NCBI GenBank assembly: GCA_027886175.1
Contig: JAJNNQ010000026.1
Location: 9,834,001-9,898,000, forward strand
DNA from: Phylloscopus collybita
Lineage: Eukaryota > Chordata > Aves > Passeriformes > Phylloscopidae
DNA length: 64,000 nucleotides
Reading direction: 5' to 3'
The notes below the pieces were generated by a model that searched no databases, was not told the DNA's origin, and was given only the letters and a program-made list of their open reading frames with translations. The position numbers and the translations under genes were made by a program. Below, piece after piece: positions 11,721 through 23,982 of this stretch (its first letter is position 1; each line of letters opens with the position of its first letter).

Positions 11721-14700
11721 TGTATTAAACCCATCTAAAGAAAATGAAAAAATATGCATCCAAGCTGCAGATAAAACCCAGTAGATAACCGTTCAATTTC
11801 TCTTGATCCTGGCAGATGATATTTCTGAATATTTGTGAAAGTCCAGCACTTGACAGTCTGCTGTCTTAAACTGAAGTATTCTGCAATCTCAGATGTGTGT
11901 AATTAGGATGCCTTAGAAACCTAACAAGGCTACTGCAGTCTCCAAAGCTGAGCAGAGTGCTCAGATGGCAAAAACCGACAAGTTCACCACAGAATTCTTG
12001 CTTTTTTTTTTTTTCCTATGAACTGAAGTTCTGTATTGCAGGGAAAGGCTACTTCATGGGAACATTAAAATTAAGCAAAGTAGGAACAGGTTGAATTATC
12101 TGTGACTTCTGTGGTTTGAGATGGCTGGCATGGCTCAGGAAACTAATACTGCAGTTCAACAAACTTTTTCATCCTTGGTCTGACTGAACATCTTGTTCTC
12201 TAGCACTGAAATGAGATTCAAATCCAGCATGTCTTAACCCATAAGAACATCCTAGGACATATTTCATGGTTCTTCTACATGCATTGGTATTTAACATTGA
12301 TTAAGTAACACTAGCTTTTAGACTGTAGAAATAGAGACAGAATGGAATAAACTTAGGATTTTATGTAGCTGTAAAAATAGTCATTTCAAGAAGGCCGGCA
12401 TGTTCATTGATTTTTACATAGAAGAGAAGACTTCAGATAAAGCTCCTAGTTTGTTCTCATCTTACATTTAAAAGGAACCTTTTATACATGTAGTTTTTTT
12501 AAAAAATTTGGTTAACAAACTTAATAATAGCCAATCAGAATTGCCTGAGTTATAAAAATAATTAGAAGTCATACTAAAAAAACCCTAAACTTAAAATGTA
12601 ATAATTTTTAAGAATTAGAGGTCAGTTCCTTTTATGAAACCACAGTATGTAACATCTGAAGTGTCAACACAACAGTTTAATTCTTGAAATCTAAAGTTTT
12701 GCTCAGTAGAAATGCCATTTTGTTTTTACTGAAGGCAGAGATTCATCATAAGTTTTATTGGAGAGCAGAAATAAGGTTTAGAGTCTTAATTTTACTCTCA
12801 ATTAACCCTGGTCTATGTTTATGTATCAGGTAAAAAAAGTAGGAAAAATTGACCAAAGACACAGGCCAAAAATATTGGGTCACTTTCCAACTCCAGTAAC
12901 AGAAGTCTATGGAGAAAAATTCCTGGAGGGAGTTGCAGATAGATGATTTGGACACTGCATAATCACTATTGCTTTATTTCTTTCTTTCTGTTTGTAATTA
13001 CTAGCTGTTATGAATATTTAATGTGAGCTTGTTTTGCGCTTTTCCTTTTTCTTTCATCTTGCTACTTTCATCATCTTTCACAACATCTGAGAGATCAATG
13101 TAAGGCAATGGGATGGTTGGGGAACGTACCATATCGTTACCATATCACAGCAGACATAAATAATTGGGAGGTCAGATCCTCAGCTGGTGCCTGTGAACAG
13201 AGCTGACCCAATTTTGGTAGAAGCTGTCCAGTTACAGGCTGTCATGCAGAGACCTCTTGGCATAGAGGTTGCAGAAACATAAACTGAAGAGTGCCAGGCT
13301 TCTCTGCTGGAGTGCTTTGTCCCCTTTTCTGCCAAGTAGACACTGGAGCCTGGTTTGTCTCTTTCCAAGTGGGTGCCTCATCATCAGAGAAAGAATCCTG
13401 CCTGTCTGGTGCATGGTTTTTGTCTGGCAGTAGCTATAATGCTGTGAAATAAGCCAGGGATAGTAGAATAGGGCTCTGCTCTTTCTCCTCTGGTTTTCTT
13501 TTGTGATTAATAATTGATCTTGCTAAAGATGTTAGCCTGTAAATCCCAGTGGGAAGGAAGCACCCCTGGTAGCCCAGGAAAAAATTCTGAAATTATGCAG
13601 AGGCAGGATCAAAATTCAAATCACATAATTTCCATTGGTGCTTCCTAATATTTAGCTTGGTTAACTGAAGAGGGTTTCTCTTTCAGGATGTGGGGTTTTT
13701 TCCTCCACATTATTCAACCACTATAGTTATTACAGATTTTCCTCTTCCCAGCCTTCCTAATGCACTCCTTCTGCTACATACAGAACACAGAGTGTAGATG
13801 ATGGAGGGGTGAAAAATGTGGCATTGTAGCACTGTGCCCAGCTGTCTAGATCCAGCTCAAGAAGTCTTGCACTGCCTAAAGGCCAAAGAAAAGAGGTAAT
13901 CTGCCTTTCTAAGAAGTGCAAGGCAATGCAGGCTGGTCACTGATACCATGGCACTTGGGCACGTTGCAGGTATCATCTCAATGGATGCTATTTGCTGCTT
14001 TTACTCTGCTGCTTGTGTATGGTCAGAGATTCGTGCTAATCAGAAAGAGTGCAGAACTAGAAGATGTCACATTGAACCCTTTATGTATTTGGTTGCTTTT
14101 TCTTTTAGTCTAAAGAAGATGTCAATAAAATTTCATTTGTTTTAGAACCAGGTAAACATTATTTACCACTAAGATTAACTAGAGTCCAGAAAGTCGGCAG
14201 TAACTTATTGTAGACCAAAGGGAAGCTGTTGAGAGCTTGTCAGGTCCCTCTAGATTACAAGGGAAGCAAGCAAGTCTGTATTGTACAGATTTCCCAGGAG
14301 GACACAATTAAAAATCATCCTATTCAGGAACTACTTTATATGCTTTTGTTTTTAATAAAGCCCTTTGAGACCAGCAGTGGTGTAATATTCATACTGCTTT
14401 TGGTCTGTGTATGATCTTCATGCTGCTCACTGTCAGTCCACCACACTTTCTTCTCAACTGTTTGCTGTTTAATGTGAAAGGATTAGATGGAGGGTCACCC
14501 ACTTCTTTAGGCAGATTCAGTACAAACTCAGTTTCATTTATTTGATTTCCAGAAATGCAATTTCACATGATTGCTGTGATGTGGTGATATTATCATTCCT
14601 GTGAATGCATCATTTCTTCAGAACACAAGTTGTCTGTTTATAACTTACACTGGTTCACACTGTGGCATTCACTCCTCCCTGAGGACAGTAGAGCTGTGAC

Positions 14701-17700
14701 AAGCTTCACTGGCCTCACCCATGAGCTGACTTTGGCACACACAGTCACTGACATTGATGTCTGGTGCGCGGTCACATCACCTGAGCCGTGCATGTGGGAG
14801 AACTCATGGGCAACAGTGGGGCACATTTGCACCTGTAGTGTTGTTCAGAGGAACTTGCTATGGAATGAAGCATCAGCTGAGATGGGACTCTGGTGAAATT
14901 TGGGTTCAGCCCACTCCTGGGAACTCATGAAGCCAAGGACACAAAAATCCTCATGTCTTAAATCGGTGCAGTTACTGGCATGTTTGCTCTGGAAAACAAA
15001 AAGAGAGCAAATATGCTGAAAGATTTGGGTTCTGTGCATTGTTGTCATGGAGATTTCACTTAGTCATGTAATTTTTACCCTTTGTTGTACACACGTGCCT
15101 CCCATCATTCTATATCACACAGTGACATACAGCCTACTACATATGAAGTAATGAGAAGGGAGATGCACGTAAAATTAAAGCTTCAATGATTGGACTTTCA
15201 CTTTGCTTTCCTTATGTTTGGGGGTAAAACATGTGTGGAAAGCTCTTCTGTATCCTCAATTACTGCTGCTCCAGGCTATTTCTGCTGTTGTAGCAGTTCC
15301 GATAAACCTACGGAAGAGAATCACTTTTCTGTACACAGCACATTTGCTGGTATCTCTGCAGCAGTTCACTAATGACTTTATTGTGTAATTTTGTATTTTA
15401 ATAGTCAATTAAAATTCCCATTGAATTGACAAAATGGACTTAAGAACTTCTGAAGACTATTTGGCTAAAATTACACATGAGACTCTTCTGATAATCACAG
15501 CTATGACGCTATTCAAACTTACTCAAAAGCCTCACCTTATCACAACAGGAAAAGTAGTGAGGCAAGAGAAAACATAAATACATTCCTTCATAAAGGAGTC
15601 TGTTGTTGAATTGAATCTCATATCTCTGTCATGACCACGTCTCCTCTCTTTTCCCTCCAACACTGCAAGCATGTCTCTTCTACCTCTGTTAATTTTCCTA
15701 ACTCCTTTCTGTGTTGTCTCTTTCTCTCTTTTTTTTGGTTTCCTCTTATTCTCATGTGCTCTGCCTTTATGATGAGGAAACAAAGGTGATGAATAGTCCA
15801 GTAGTCAGATTTCAGAAGCTTCACACCGGTTTTGTGTGAATTCTTTTTTTTGTTTTGTTTTATGTCTTTCATAATAAATATGTTTACAGCCTGCAGGTTG
15901 AAAGGAGTGAAAGTAGCAAAGAATACCTAAGACAAGCTCTGTATATCACTAACAGGCAGCAAGGCTTGCAAACACAAGTCATTCCCACTCACTCATTTCT
16001 CACTTTTGCCATCCCCACAATGTTATCTTCAGTCCCATGACACTTGATGGGTTTCTTAACACCTCAGCTCCTGGAATCGCTTAGGGCATGAAGAACTATT
16101 CTTCCATTCAGCATTTCTCAGTTCTCTCATTTTCATTAGAGTATATTTTGTTTCCAGACATCATCAGTAGATATTCTTTTGGCAATTTTAAGATGATTTC
16201 CTCAGGACCTTACCCCACACAAAGAGGTAACAAGCTTATGTAATGTAGTGCACTGCCAGATGTGTTGTGGGATTGTGTTCATAATATTTAGCAACTCTTG
16301 CAATTGCTCCACAGAGGAAGCTTGCTTCAGCTTCCACAGTCAAACACTGCAAGCAAGGCAAATAACAGAACCTGGAAAAAGCCATAAATAGGAAGCTCAC
16401 AATTCAAGATACAAGCAAATCCACAAGGTTACTGTTTGAAAGAATAATAATAATAATTTTAGCCTTTTGAAAAGACGACAGACAACATTTCATTGCAAAC
16501 AACATTTCAGTATTCCTCATTCTATTGCCACTAAACTTTTGGTTTTCCACTGCAGTGTGTAAATAAAAGTGAATTGGCACTTTCAAGTGTACTTCTGTAA
16601 CTCTACAGATGTGTTATTAATGTGGGTTTTTCAAGGCACAAAAGGACTGGGATTAAATTATATGAAAAAATACAGTGGGTATCTACTTGCAGGTCATTCT
16701 TGCTATTTATTGTTTACTGCAGATGGTGAAGCATCATTTTGAACAAAGATGAACATTTTTAGAGCACACAAATAAGCTTTTACAAGGAATAAATCTGGGG
16801 CATGATGGGCTGGGGAGAGTGAAAGGGGTAGATTTTAAAAGCTGCAAAAGTAGTAAGGCCCATGAGAATTGTCAGAGTGGGGCAAGGGCTTGCTTGGAGG
16901 CAGGTGTATGGGTCAGTAGCAGGACAATCAGCAAGAGCAAAAACTGGCATTTTTTATTTCAGCATTTCTTTTTACTTGAATCATTCATTCCACCTACTGA
17001 AATATTTGCTTCTTCTTCCCTGGTGGGACCTTCAAAAAGGTCTGGCGCACGGTCTGGTTGCAACTGCATGCATAGAGCAAGGAGAAAAGACTGATGCCAC
17101 ACAGAGACCTGGTCCTTGTCTGTCCTAGAGATGCTGCTGTGTGCTCCCGTGCACCTCTCAGCACTCCCACATAGTGGGGAGAACACCGCAGCGCACTTTT
17201 TACCTACAAGCCTGAGCTCTCTGCCATAAAAAGCAAGGGTGCATAGAGAAATTACAGCTCTCTGTCCTGAAATGTGGCCAAAGTAAGCACCCAGGGACTG
17301 GGGTAGCCTATTTAAGCATTAACTTCTCTTATTTGCATGTGTTATGTCACAGTATTTAGTTCATGATTACATATAGGTTTTTTCAGACCTCTGCTTCATT
17401 CACTGCACAAGGAGGGGCTATCCACTGAGAACAAAACAGCAATACACAGAAGAAATATGCTAATCTCTGTAAGATGCCTGTCTTGTGTAGTAAAAATGGA
17501 AGTTATGTCAGTTAAGGGAGAAAAATGCAGAAAGAAAAAATTAAAACACCTGGGACTTCAAAAGTGGATATAGCAATTTTAGCAGTTACTGCCCACCAGC
17601 TGTTCATTACTGAGCTTTAGCTGAAGGTTTCTGCCTTCACAGCTGAGTTGTGCTCACAGCTAACAGCTTAAAACAAGCCCACTGGCTTTGTGCTGAAGCT

Positions 17701-20334
17701 GACTCAATCTCTTGGTGAGGGCATTGAAACAAGGAGCTGTGGATGTTGTAACAACAGGGGAGAGCAACTTCTTAAATTGCTTCAACTGTGTCCCGAAGAA
17801 GAAATACTTACAGAGAAAACTCCCTTGGCCTCTGTCTTCAGGCCTCCCAGGCTTCATGGTAATGGTGGGCAGGTGACTAAAATTTTCCCCAGTTGTCCCC
17901 TAAGTGCATTTTACTCCCAATTCATTTCATTTGGCCAAGCAAAAGGAAGTATTTGGGGCCTATTGGCAGGAAGAGTGAACAATGCTCAACTGCAGTTGAA
18001 GGCCCTGGGTAGTCTCCCCTCAAGCATGCCATCGGAAAGGGGTCAGGTTAAAGGCTTCTCAGGCTGACTTTCAAGTTCACTGTTACATTTGACAATTCAT
18101 CTTGAACACCTGTGGTCAGTTCCCTGTCTTGTGGGGGGGCACTAGCAATACTCTCATCTCACACAGGCATTGTTAAGATCTGTTTTTTTGAGCTTTCAAA
18201 AGAATGTCACTAGAGAAAGTCTTCATTTAAGGAAGCTGTCATTCCTATTAGAGGTAGAAAGTGAAATTCAGCCCATCTGTTGTGTACCGCTGTCCGATTT
18301 CAGTTTTTTCTCTCATACTTGTAAAATTCTTGAATGTGACAAAAAATATGACAATTTTTTTTAAAGTTGCTCTTCAGAGCATGTGGCAAATGATTCTTGG
18401 ATATCCTTTTCACACTTTCAATGTGTGAGTGAAAGGATGTATGAAGAGGCTTGTCTGCCTTTTCTTTCCTTTTCTTTTTCTTCATTCGAGCATGTAATGC
18501 CTCCTTTCCCAATGTTACCCAGCGCCTTTCTGCGTGTGCCCTGTTGTCTACATTGGTTAGCTTTACTCTCAACTCAAAGTAGTGTTGATTAGGAAGCTGT
18601 TATGGTTGCTAAAAAGCTTTATCTAACGTGTTGATTTCAGTCCACAAGACAAGTTTTCTCAGTACTATTTAAGTATTTAACGTAACAAAATGCATGGTTG
18701 ATTTATTTTTTGGAAATCTGCCTTACATCATCACTAGATGTAACAATTGTTTGCATTCCTACAACGTGATCATCAAACAATGAGCCAAGCAAGACCCACC
18801 AGCTCAGTTATCTTCTTGGGTGCTGCTTAATAGTGACACTGCATTTGTGATGAAGAAACAGCAGTATGAAATATCCCCTATTGATAGTGCCAGAAGAAAG
18901 CTGGAAAATCTCCAAAACTCTCTCATTTTAAAAACATTGCTGAATTTCTTTGCGAATATATGAATATACATATCTTGCTTATTTGAGCAATGAGATTTTT
19001 TTTTTCTCACTTGACTATATTTTCTACTTGTGGTACATATTGGTTCAGAAAAAGACTAAAGCTTACTTCATGTATCAAGGAGGGTGAGAGGTAGGAATTT
19101 CAGTGTTATGTGTATTAAAAATAGAAGTTTATATATATTTTTTAGCTATATTACATTTTGCAAATAAGGGGGAAGTTGGAGAAAAGCATACACTCCATGA
19201 ATTGTCACCATATTGAAATTGTTCCAGAATTGAAGGATACTGCTTAGAAACATCAGGACACTGATTAGAAGACAGAGTAACAAGTCAGCAAAATCAAAAG
19301 ATCTGGTTTCTACAAGAATTGTGGCCCTTCTTCTGTGAATAAACACAGGAACAAATTAGGAAACATGCTTTTGTCTGCAGTCGTATGTGGAGGAATGGGT
19401 ATATTCTTCTTTATCTTAGGTCACATTCTGTCATTTTCTTCTGATGTTGGTGGGCAAGCAACAGAAGTTTGCCTCAGGCTTAGGGAAGGAAATATCAGCC
19501 TCCCAGATCCTGCTGCCACCTTCCAAGCAGCCAAGGAGGCAGGTACCCACCAGAGCAGTGTCTGACCTGGCCTTACCCGTGCCAGTGACTTCTTTTCAAC
19601 ATTTTTCACTGCTCAGGAAGGACAATCATGACCAAAATTACAGAAGGACATAGAAGGAAATAAGTTTGAAGGCAACGATGAATTCATGGATGGATGAATG
19701 GAAAAAGGCTTCCTGGTTTTCCTCCACTGCTGAGCTGTCAGTCAGCCAAAATAAATTAGAAAGTTGTGGCCCATGCAGAGCCAAAAGAAGGTGGTACATT
19801 AGAAAAGCCCCCTGACTGCAAACCCAGGTGAACTGGATGCAAATTTAACAATGTTATTATTGCTCAGTGAGGAAGATTTCTTAGGGAAAAAAAAGGCAAT
19901 AAGCACAGAAATATCCTTGGGTAAGTGTTAGTCTCTAGTCTCTGAGCAAACTCAGTTTTATTCTCAGCCATGTTAACAAGGAGCTTAGCCTATAAGACTT
20001 GTATTAGTAACAAAAAAGCAATTTATGTAAAATGGGGCCAATCCTCATCTCATAGTATCTAGAGAATATGCAATTCTGCAGGTGATTAATTTTAAAAAAA
20101 GGCAAAAGAAAAAAGGGTTTGTATAAGTTATTTAAAAGCTTTTTAGTACACTGTGACTGGGAAAGTATTAAGAAAACTAGAAAGGGTATGGCACTGAGGA
20201 AAAGGCAAGGCATTGTGGGAATACAATGTGATATAAAGCAGGATTCATTTATGTAATTATTACAGGGCAAAAATTATGCCATGATTCCCCAAAATAAACC
20301 TCTCCATGAAGATAACTCTTTACCTTTTCTACTT
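11630..20334. other. Non-coding unique sequence
   Basis: No gene or recognised transposon apart from a doubtful SINE-like patch at 20005-20075. It includes a (AAT)5 microsatellite near 16444 and short T-rich runs near 12001. The longest frame is 125 codons (17690-18067) and has no recognisable domain, signal peptide or family resemblance. Confidence 0.65.
20005..20075 (+). mobile_element. Very weak MIR/CORE-SINE-like patch
   Basis: The text tttatgtaaaatgggg followed by atcctcatctcatag resembles the MIR segment that reads gtaaaatggggataat...ctcatag. The match is short and isolated, so it may be coincidence. Confidence 0.22.
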
Positions 20335-20480
20335 GGTGTATTTATTGAAACCACAATTAATATAAACAAAGAAATATATATAAAATAAATTATAAATTAA
20401 TATAATTTATTATATTTATATTTTTCTTGTACATAATTATAAATTATATATAAGAAAAATATAAATATAGAGAAATTAAT
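20335..20480. repeat. A/T-only stretch with an 18-bp inverted repeat
   Basis: Nearly pure A/T sequence. A perfect 18-bp inverted repeat sits at 20411-20428 (starting tatatttata) and 20452-20469 (ending ataaatata), separated by 23 nt that are themselves AT-rich and partly self-complementary. It could extrude a hairpin or cruciform. It may be an AT-rich slippage product or the remains of a small palindromic transposon; no terminal duplication was found. Confidence 0.9.
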
Positions 20481-23400
20481 AAATGTTTCTAAAATGCTGC
20501 AACACTCTTCTGGGTTTGTTTTGTCTTGGGTTTGTTGTCTTTTTTTTTTTTTTTTTTACTCATAACATCTTCAAAATTATTTAATCTAGGCATTGCAAGC
20601 ATAGCCACTCTGAACAGAATTGCATACTGCTACCTATATGTATATTAATCAAAATTGAAAGACATACAGCTTTACACTTTGGGAAGCAGTCAGTAATTCA
20701 CTCTGAGTGGTCCATTTGATATGCATAGAAAGAAAACACAAAATATTAAATCAGCATTTAAAACATTCCTTTAAGTGTGTAACCTTAGGTACCTGACATC
20801 ATTAATCAAATTTGGTATATATTAGGTCACAAATATTTACATTTCTTTTTAAAGTAATTAACAGCCACATTTGCTGTTACTATGCAAAATATTAATTATG
20901 GTAAAGACTTTCAAAGAGCTACAGGAAAATGGAAACCCGGGGTTAAATCAGCCTAGTTATGAAAGCTAGAAACAATAAAGGATGTTGAATGAATTTCAAA
21001 AAGTAGTCATGGGGACTTCCACACCAATGTTTTTTTTAAAAAATGGATGGCCACATTCATATTGCCACTTCTGAGGTGCTGAAAATCTTTAATCACTTGT
21101 CATTTATTTCAGTTTTTAAAATTCTTTATCCATGTTTCTGTAGAGGCACCAAAGGATTTTGACCTAAGAGAATTTAAAAAATTCCTCTGATCAAGAAGAA
21201 CCACTAAACACTACTATTACTTTGCTGTAGCCACAATACAGTCAGGAGACAAAAACATTAAAGTTAGAAAAGTCAACCTTTAAATCTAAAATAAAGCAGT
21301 ACCTTTAAAACTTATTAGGAAGATCAGGCCTAATTGATACACACTGGTTGTTGGTATGGACCTCATTAACTCTGAATCATTTTCTTAGCTTTGGTTTCTC
21401 AGTCCCAGAGTCATGGAGGTACCTCTCCATCCCGTGACCCAGATCCTTAATCCTGGGCTGTGGCTGAGATTTTGCACCTTCTCCGTTTGCTTGGTGTTTC
21501 CTTCTGTTTTGCTCAAGCAAAAGTGGTACCAAGTGTGTGGGGTATGAAGGGGAGAGGAAAAGGGTGTGAAAAAGACCTGCAGGTACCAAGGCAAAAGTCT
21601 GCTGCCCTCAGCTCCACCTTGGCATGTGGAAGTAGCTTTGGCTACTGTAAAAGCAGTGTCGGGGGGATCATCTGCTGTATTTCAGCACTGAGAAAACAAA
21701 CACCATGTTTTTGCTAATCTTTCAGATTTATGCCTGATTAGCAAGACATTGCTGATGATTAAATACTTTCAGAATACATATGTAATCAACTTTTTACCCA
21801 AATTTTATAGTTTGCAGGGAAAGTGGTAATTGGATAATGTTAGGAATGTTCCTTCAAAACACTGCTATCATAAATTAAATAGTAGCAGCTTTTTTAAAGC
21901 TTGCTCCTTTTTAAAGGCTTTCTTTCAGTCTAAAATATTTATTCCAGATTTCAGTATTAGAACAAGAGCAACTTACTTCTGCAACTAAGTAGTTTATAGT
22001 TTCCTTTAATTTATTCCATCTCTGTCATTATATTGTCCTTGAAACTATTTTCTGTCACTGTCAAACGTGATAGCCTCAGGACAGAAATGAAAGTGAGATA
22101 ATACATCTCTATGAGCTTTTCTGGTGAATGTTTTTAAAAGTTTTCAAATGCAGCCATTTGGATTTAAGCAGAAGATGAAAGAACAATGAAACTAGAAGAT
22201 TAAAGGAACAAAAGCAATTATTTTAAATGTTATTATTCTAACATTCCAATATTAATCCTTGAACACCGTTATAATTGTACCAAATGATTTATATAAGTAA
22301 CAGAAAAATTATTTTATGTTACTTCTTCTATTCCTCTGTGAAAAACAATGTCTTCTATCAGTATCTTTTCTCATAATTAGGATTCCCAAAAATGTGTCAC
22401 TGTGACATTTTTCTAAATACGATCTTAATAAGAGGCTTAACTTTAATGTTTCAAAAGATTATCCAACCAATTCCTAAAAACATGTAATACAGTCATTTTC
22501 AGAAACCAGTGTAAGTTCACTGTGTGCTGGTTTTCCATTTCAGAGATAACCCAAATAAAAAAAAAAAAAAAAGTTTTCATTGCTGCAATAACGTGGAAGA
22601 GTGAGGGGCAGAGATTAGAAGATTTATGCTTTGTCTGTATTTTTTCACTGTGTCTGTAATAGGATCTATCATTCATTTGTCATATGATAGCATTTTAAAA
22701 GATTTTTTTAAATTTATTTTTATTTTTTTTACTCATTTTAACTACTATTACATTTTTGAGGCAGGAATGTTTGTCATTTAAGCTTTGAATTTCCACATCC
22801 TTAGACGCAGGTGGACTGGCTGACTCAGGGAAGCCGTGTCCTGTGTTTCAGGAAATGTGATTCAGGTATCCTTGCATTGGTCAGTGTTGCAGTGTTTTCT
22901 TTACACAAAATTACTTTTACATGTTTGTTTGCCTTTTTATTTTCTCTTTCCTTAGAACTAGCTACATCATCAATACCTTGCAAAAAAGCAAATAAGCATA
23001 TTTTCTCCTTCAAAGAGACACAAAGATGGACTGGCTTAATAAAGTCAGTGAGGATATTCAGAGGTTTTACTGCTTTAACCCACCTCAAGTTAGCCATGGC
23101 CTTTCTTCATCCCTGTTTTGGTAATGTTTGTCTGCTGATGAACCAGAAACTAATATGTTATAAATGTTTTGTAGAAGATTGGCATATTTGTCTGTAGGAG
23201 CTGAGAGAGCAAGTCCTCATCTCCACCCCTGAGACACAGCAGTATTTTGTGCAAACAGGATGGAAGATCCCGTTTATCTTGTTGATGTTATCACATTACA
23301 TTTTCCTCATCCAAGTGAAAGTTTGCTATGCAGTGCTTGTCTTAAATTACCACTTCAGCTACTTAACAACTTCCCTACCAGTGATTACTATCATTACAGA

Positions 23401-23887
23401 ACAAGAACTCTGGTGGGTTTCAATCTTTTCCTGAAGAATACTGGTTGTGTAAGGTGAAACAGAAGAAAGCAGTTCAGTTTACCTGCTCTTTTACAGGACA
23501 CACATGAAGGGATATTGTATGGGGGTGTGTGCATACATATATGTATGCTCATCCCTTTAAAGACAAAGAAATTCCAGCAGTGCTCAAATTTTTTCAGTCA
23601 TGGCTGGTTTACTTGCCTTACAGAAACACATGGACACACAAACATCCACATCTATCTTTACATAATTACATGCATTTCCATATTCATGCACAGACACGTA
23701 CTTTTTAACATATCCACAAAAAATGTAACTGCAAGTGCATATGGTTAAAATTGCAAATAACTGCCATATTAATAAAGTAATTAAGAAGACCTAAAATGTA
23801 GTCTTGAAAGGAATTACATACAGATTTATATTATGTGGGCATGTGTTTTTCAACATTTCTTTACGGTCAAAATATCTTATAGACCTT
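20481..23887. other. Non-coding unique sequence
   Basis: No gene confirmed. It includes T and A runs (about 20541-20559 and 22558-22572) and an exon-like arrangement at 22956-23120, discussed as a finding. The 128-codon frame at 22811-23197 has no known counterpart, and a second long frame runs opposite to it. Confidence 0.6.
23531..23548. repeat. 18-bp perfect palindrome
   Basis: The sequence gcatacatatatgtatgc equals its own reverse complement. It lies in a locally alternating purine-pyrimidine context. Confidence 0.95.
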
Positions 23888-23982
23888 AAAATCATAAAAT
23901 GGTTTGGGTTGTGTTGGAGGAACGCTTAAATACCACCCAATTTCAAGTGCCCTGCCATGAGCAGGGACACCAGCCTGAGTCT
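23888..23982 (-). mobile_element. CR1 LINE 3'-end stub
   Basis: Minus-strand CR1 terminus: the plus strand starts aaaatcataaaatggtttggg and keeps the ccctgccatgagcagggaca block of the CR1 3' UTR. About 95 bp survive, with several substitutions relative to the usual text. It has no coding part. Confidence 0.85.

Noticed and set aside
17690..18067. 125-codon plus-strand frame
   Set aside because: No recognisable motif; of a size expected by chance in a 64 kb window.
22811..23197. 128-codon plus-strand frame with a hydrophobic middle
   Set aside because: The hydrophobic part is a T-rich (TTT-codon) stretch; the opposite strand is also open and no family is recognised.
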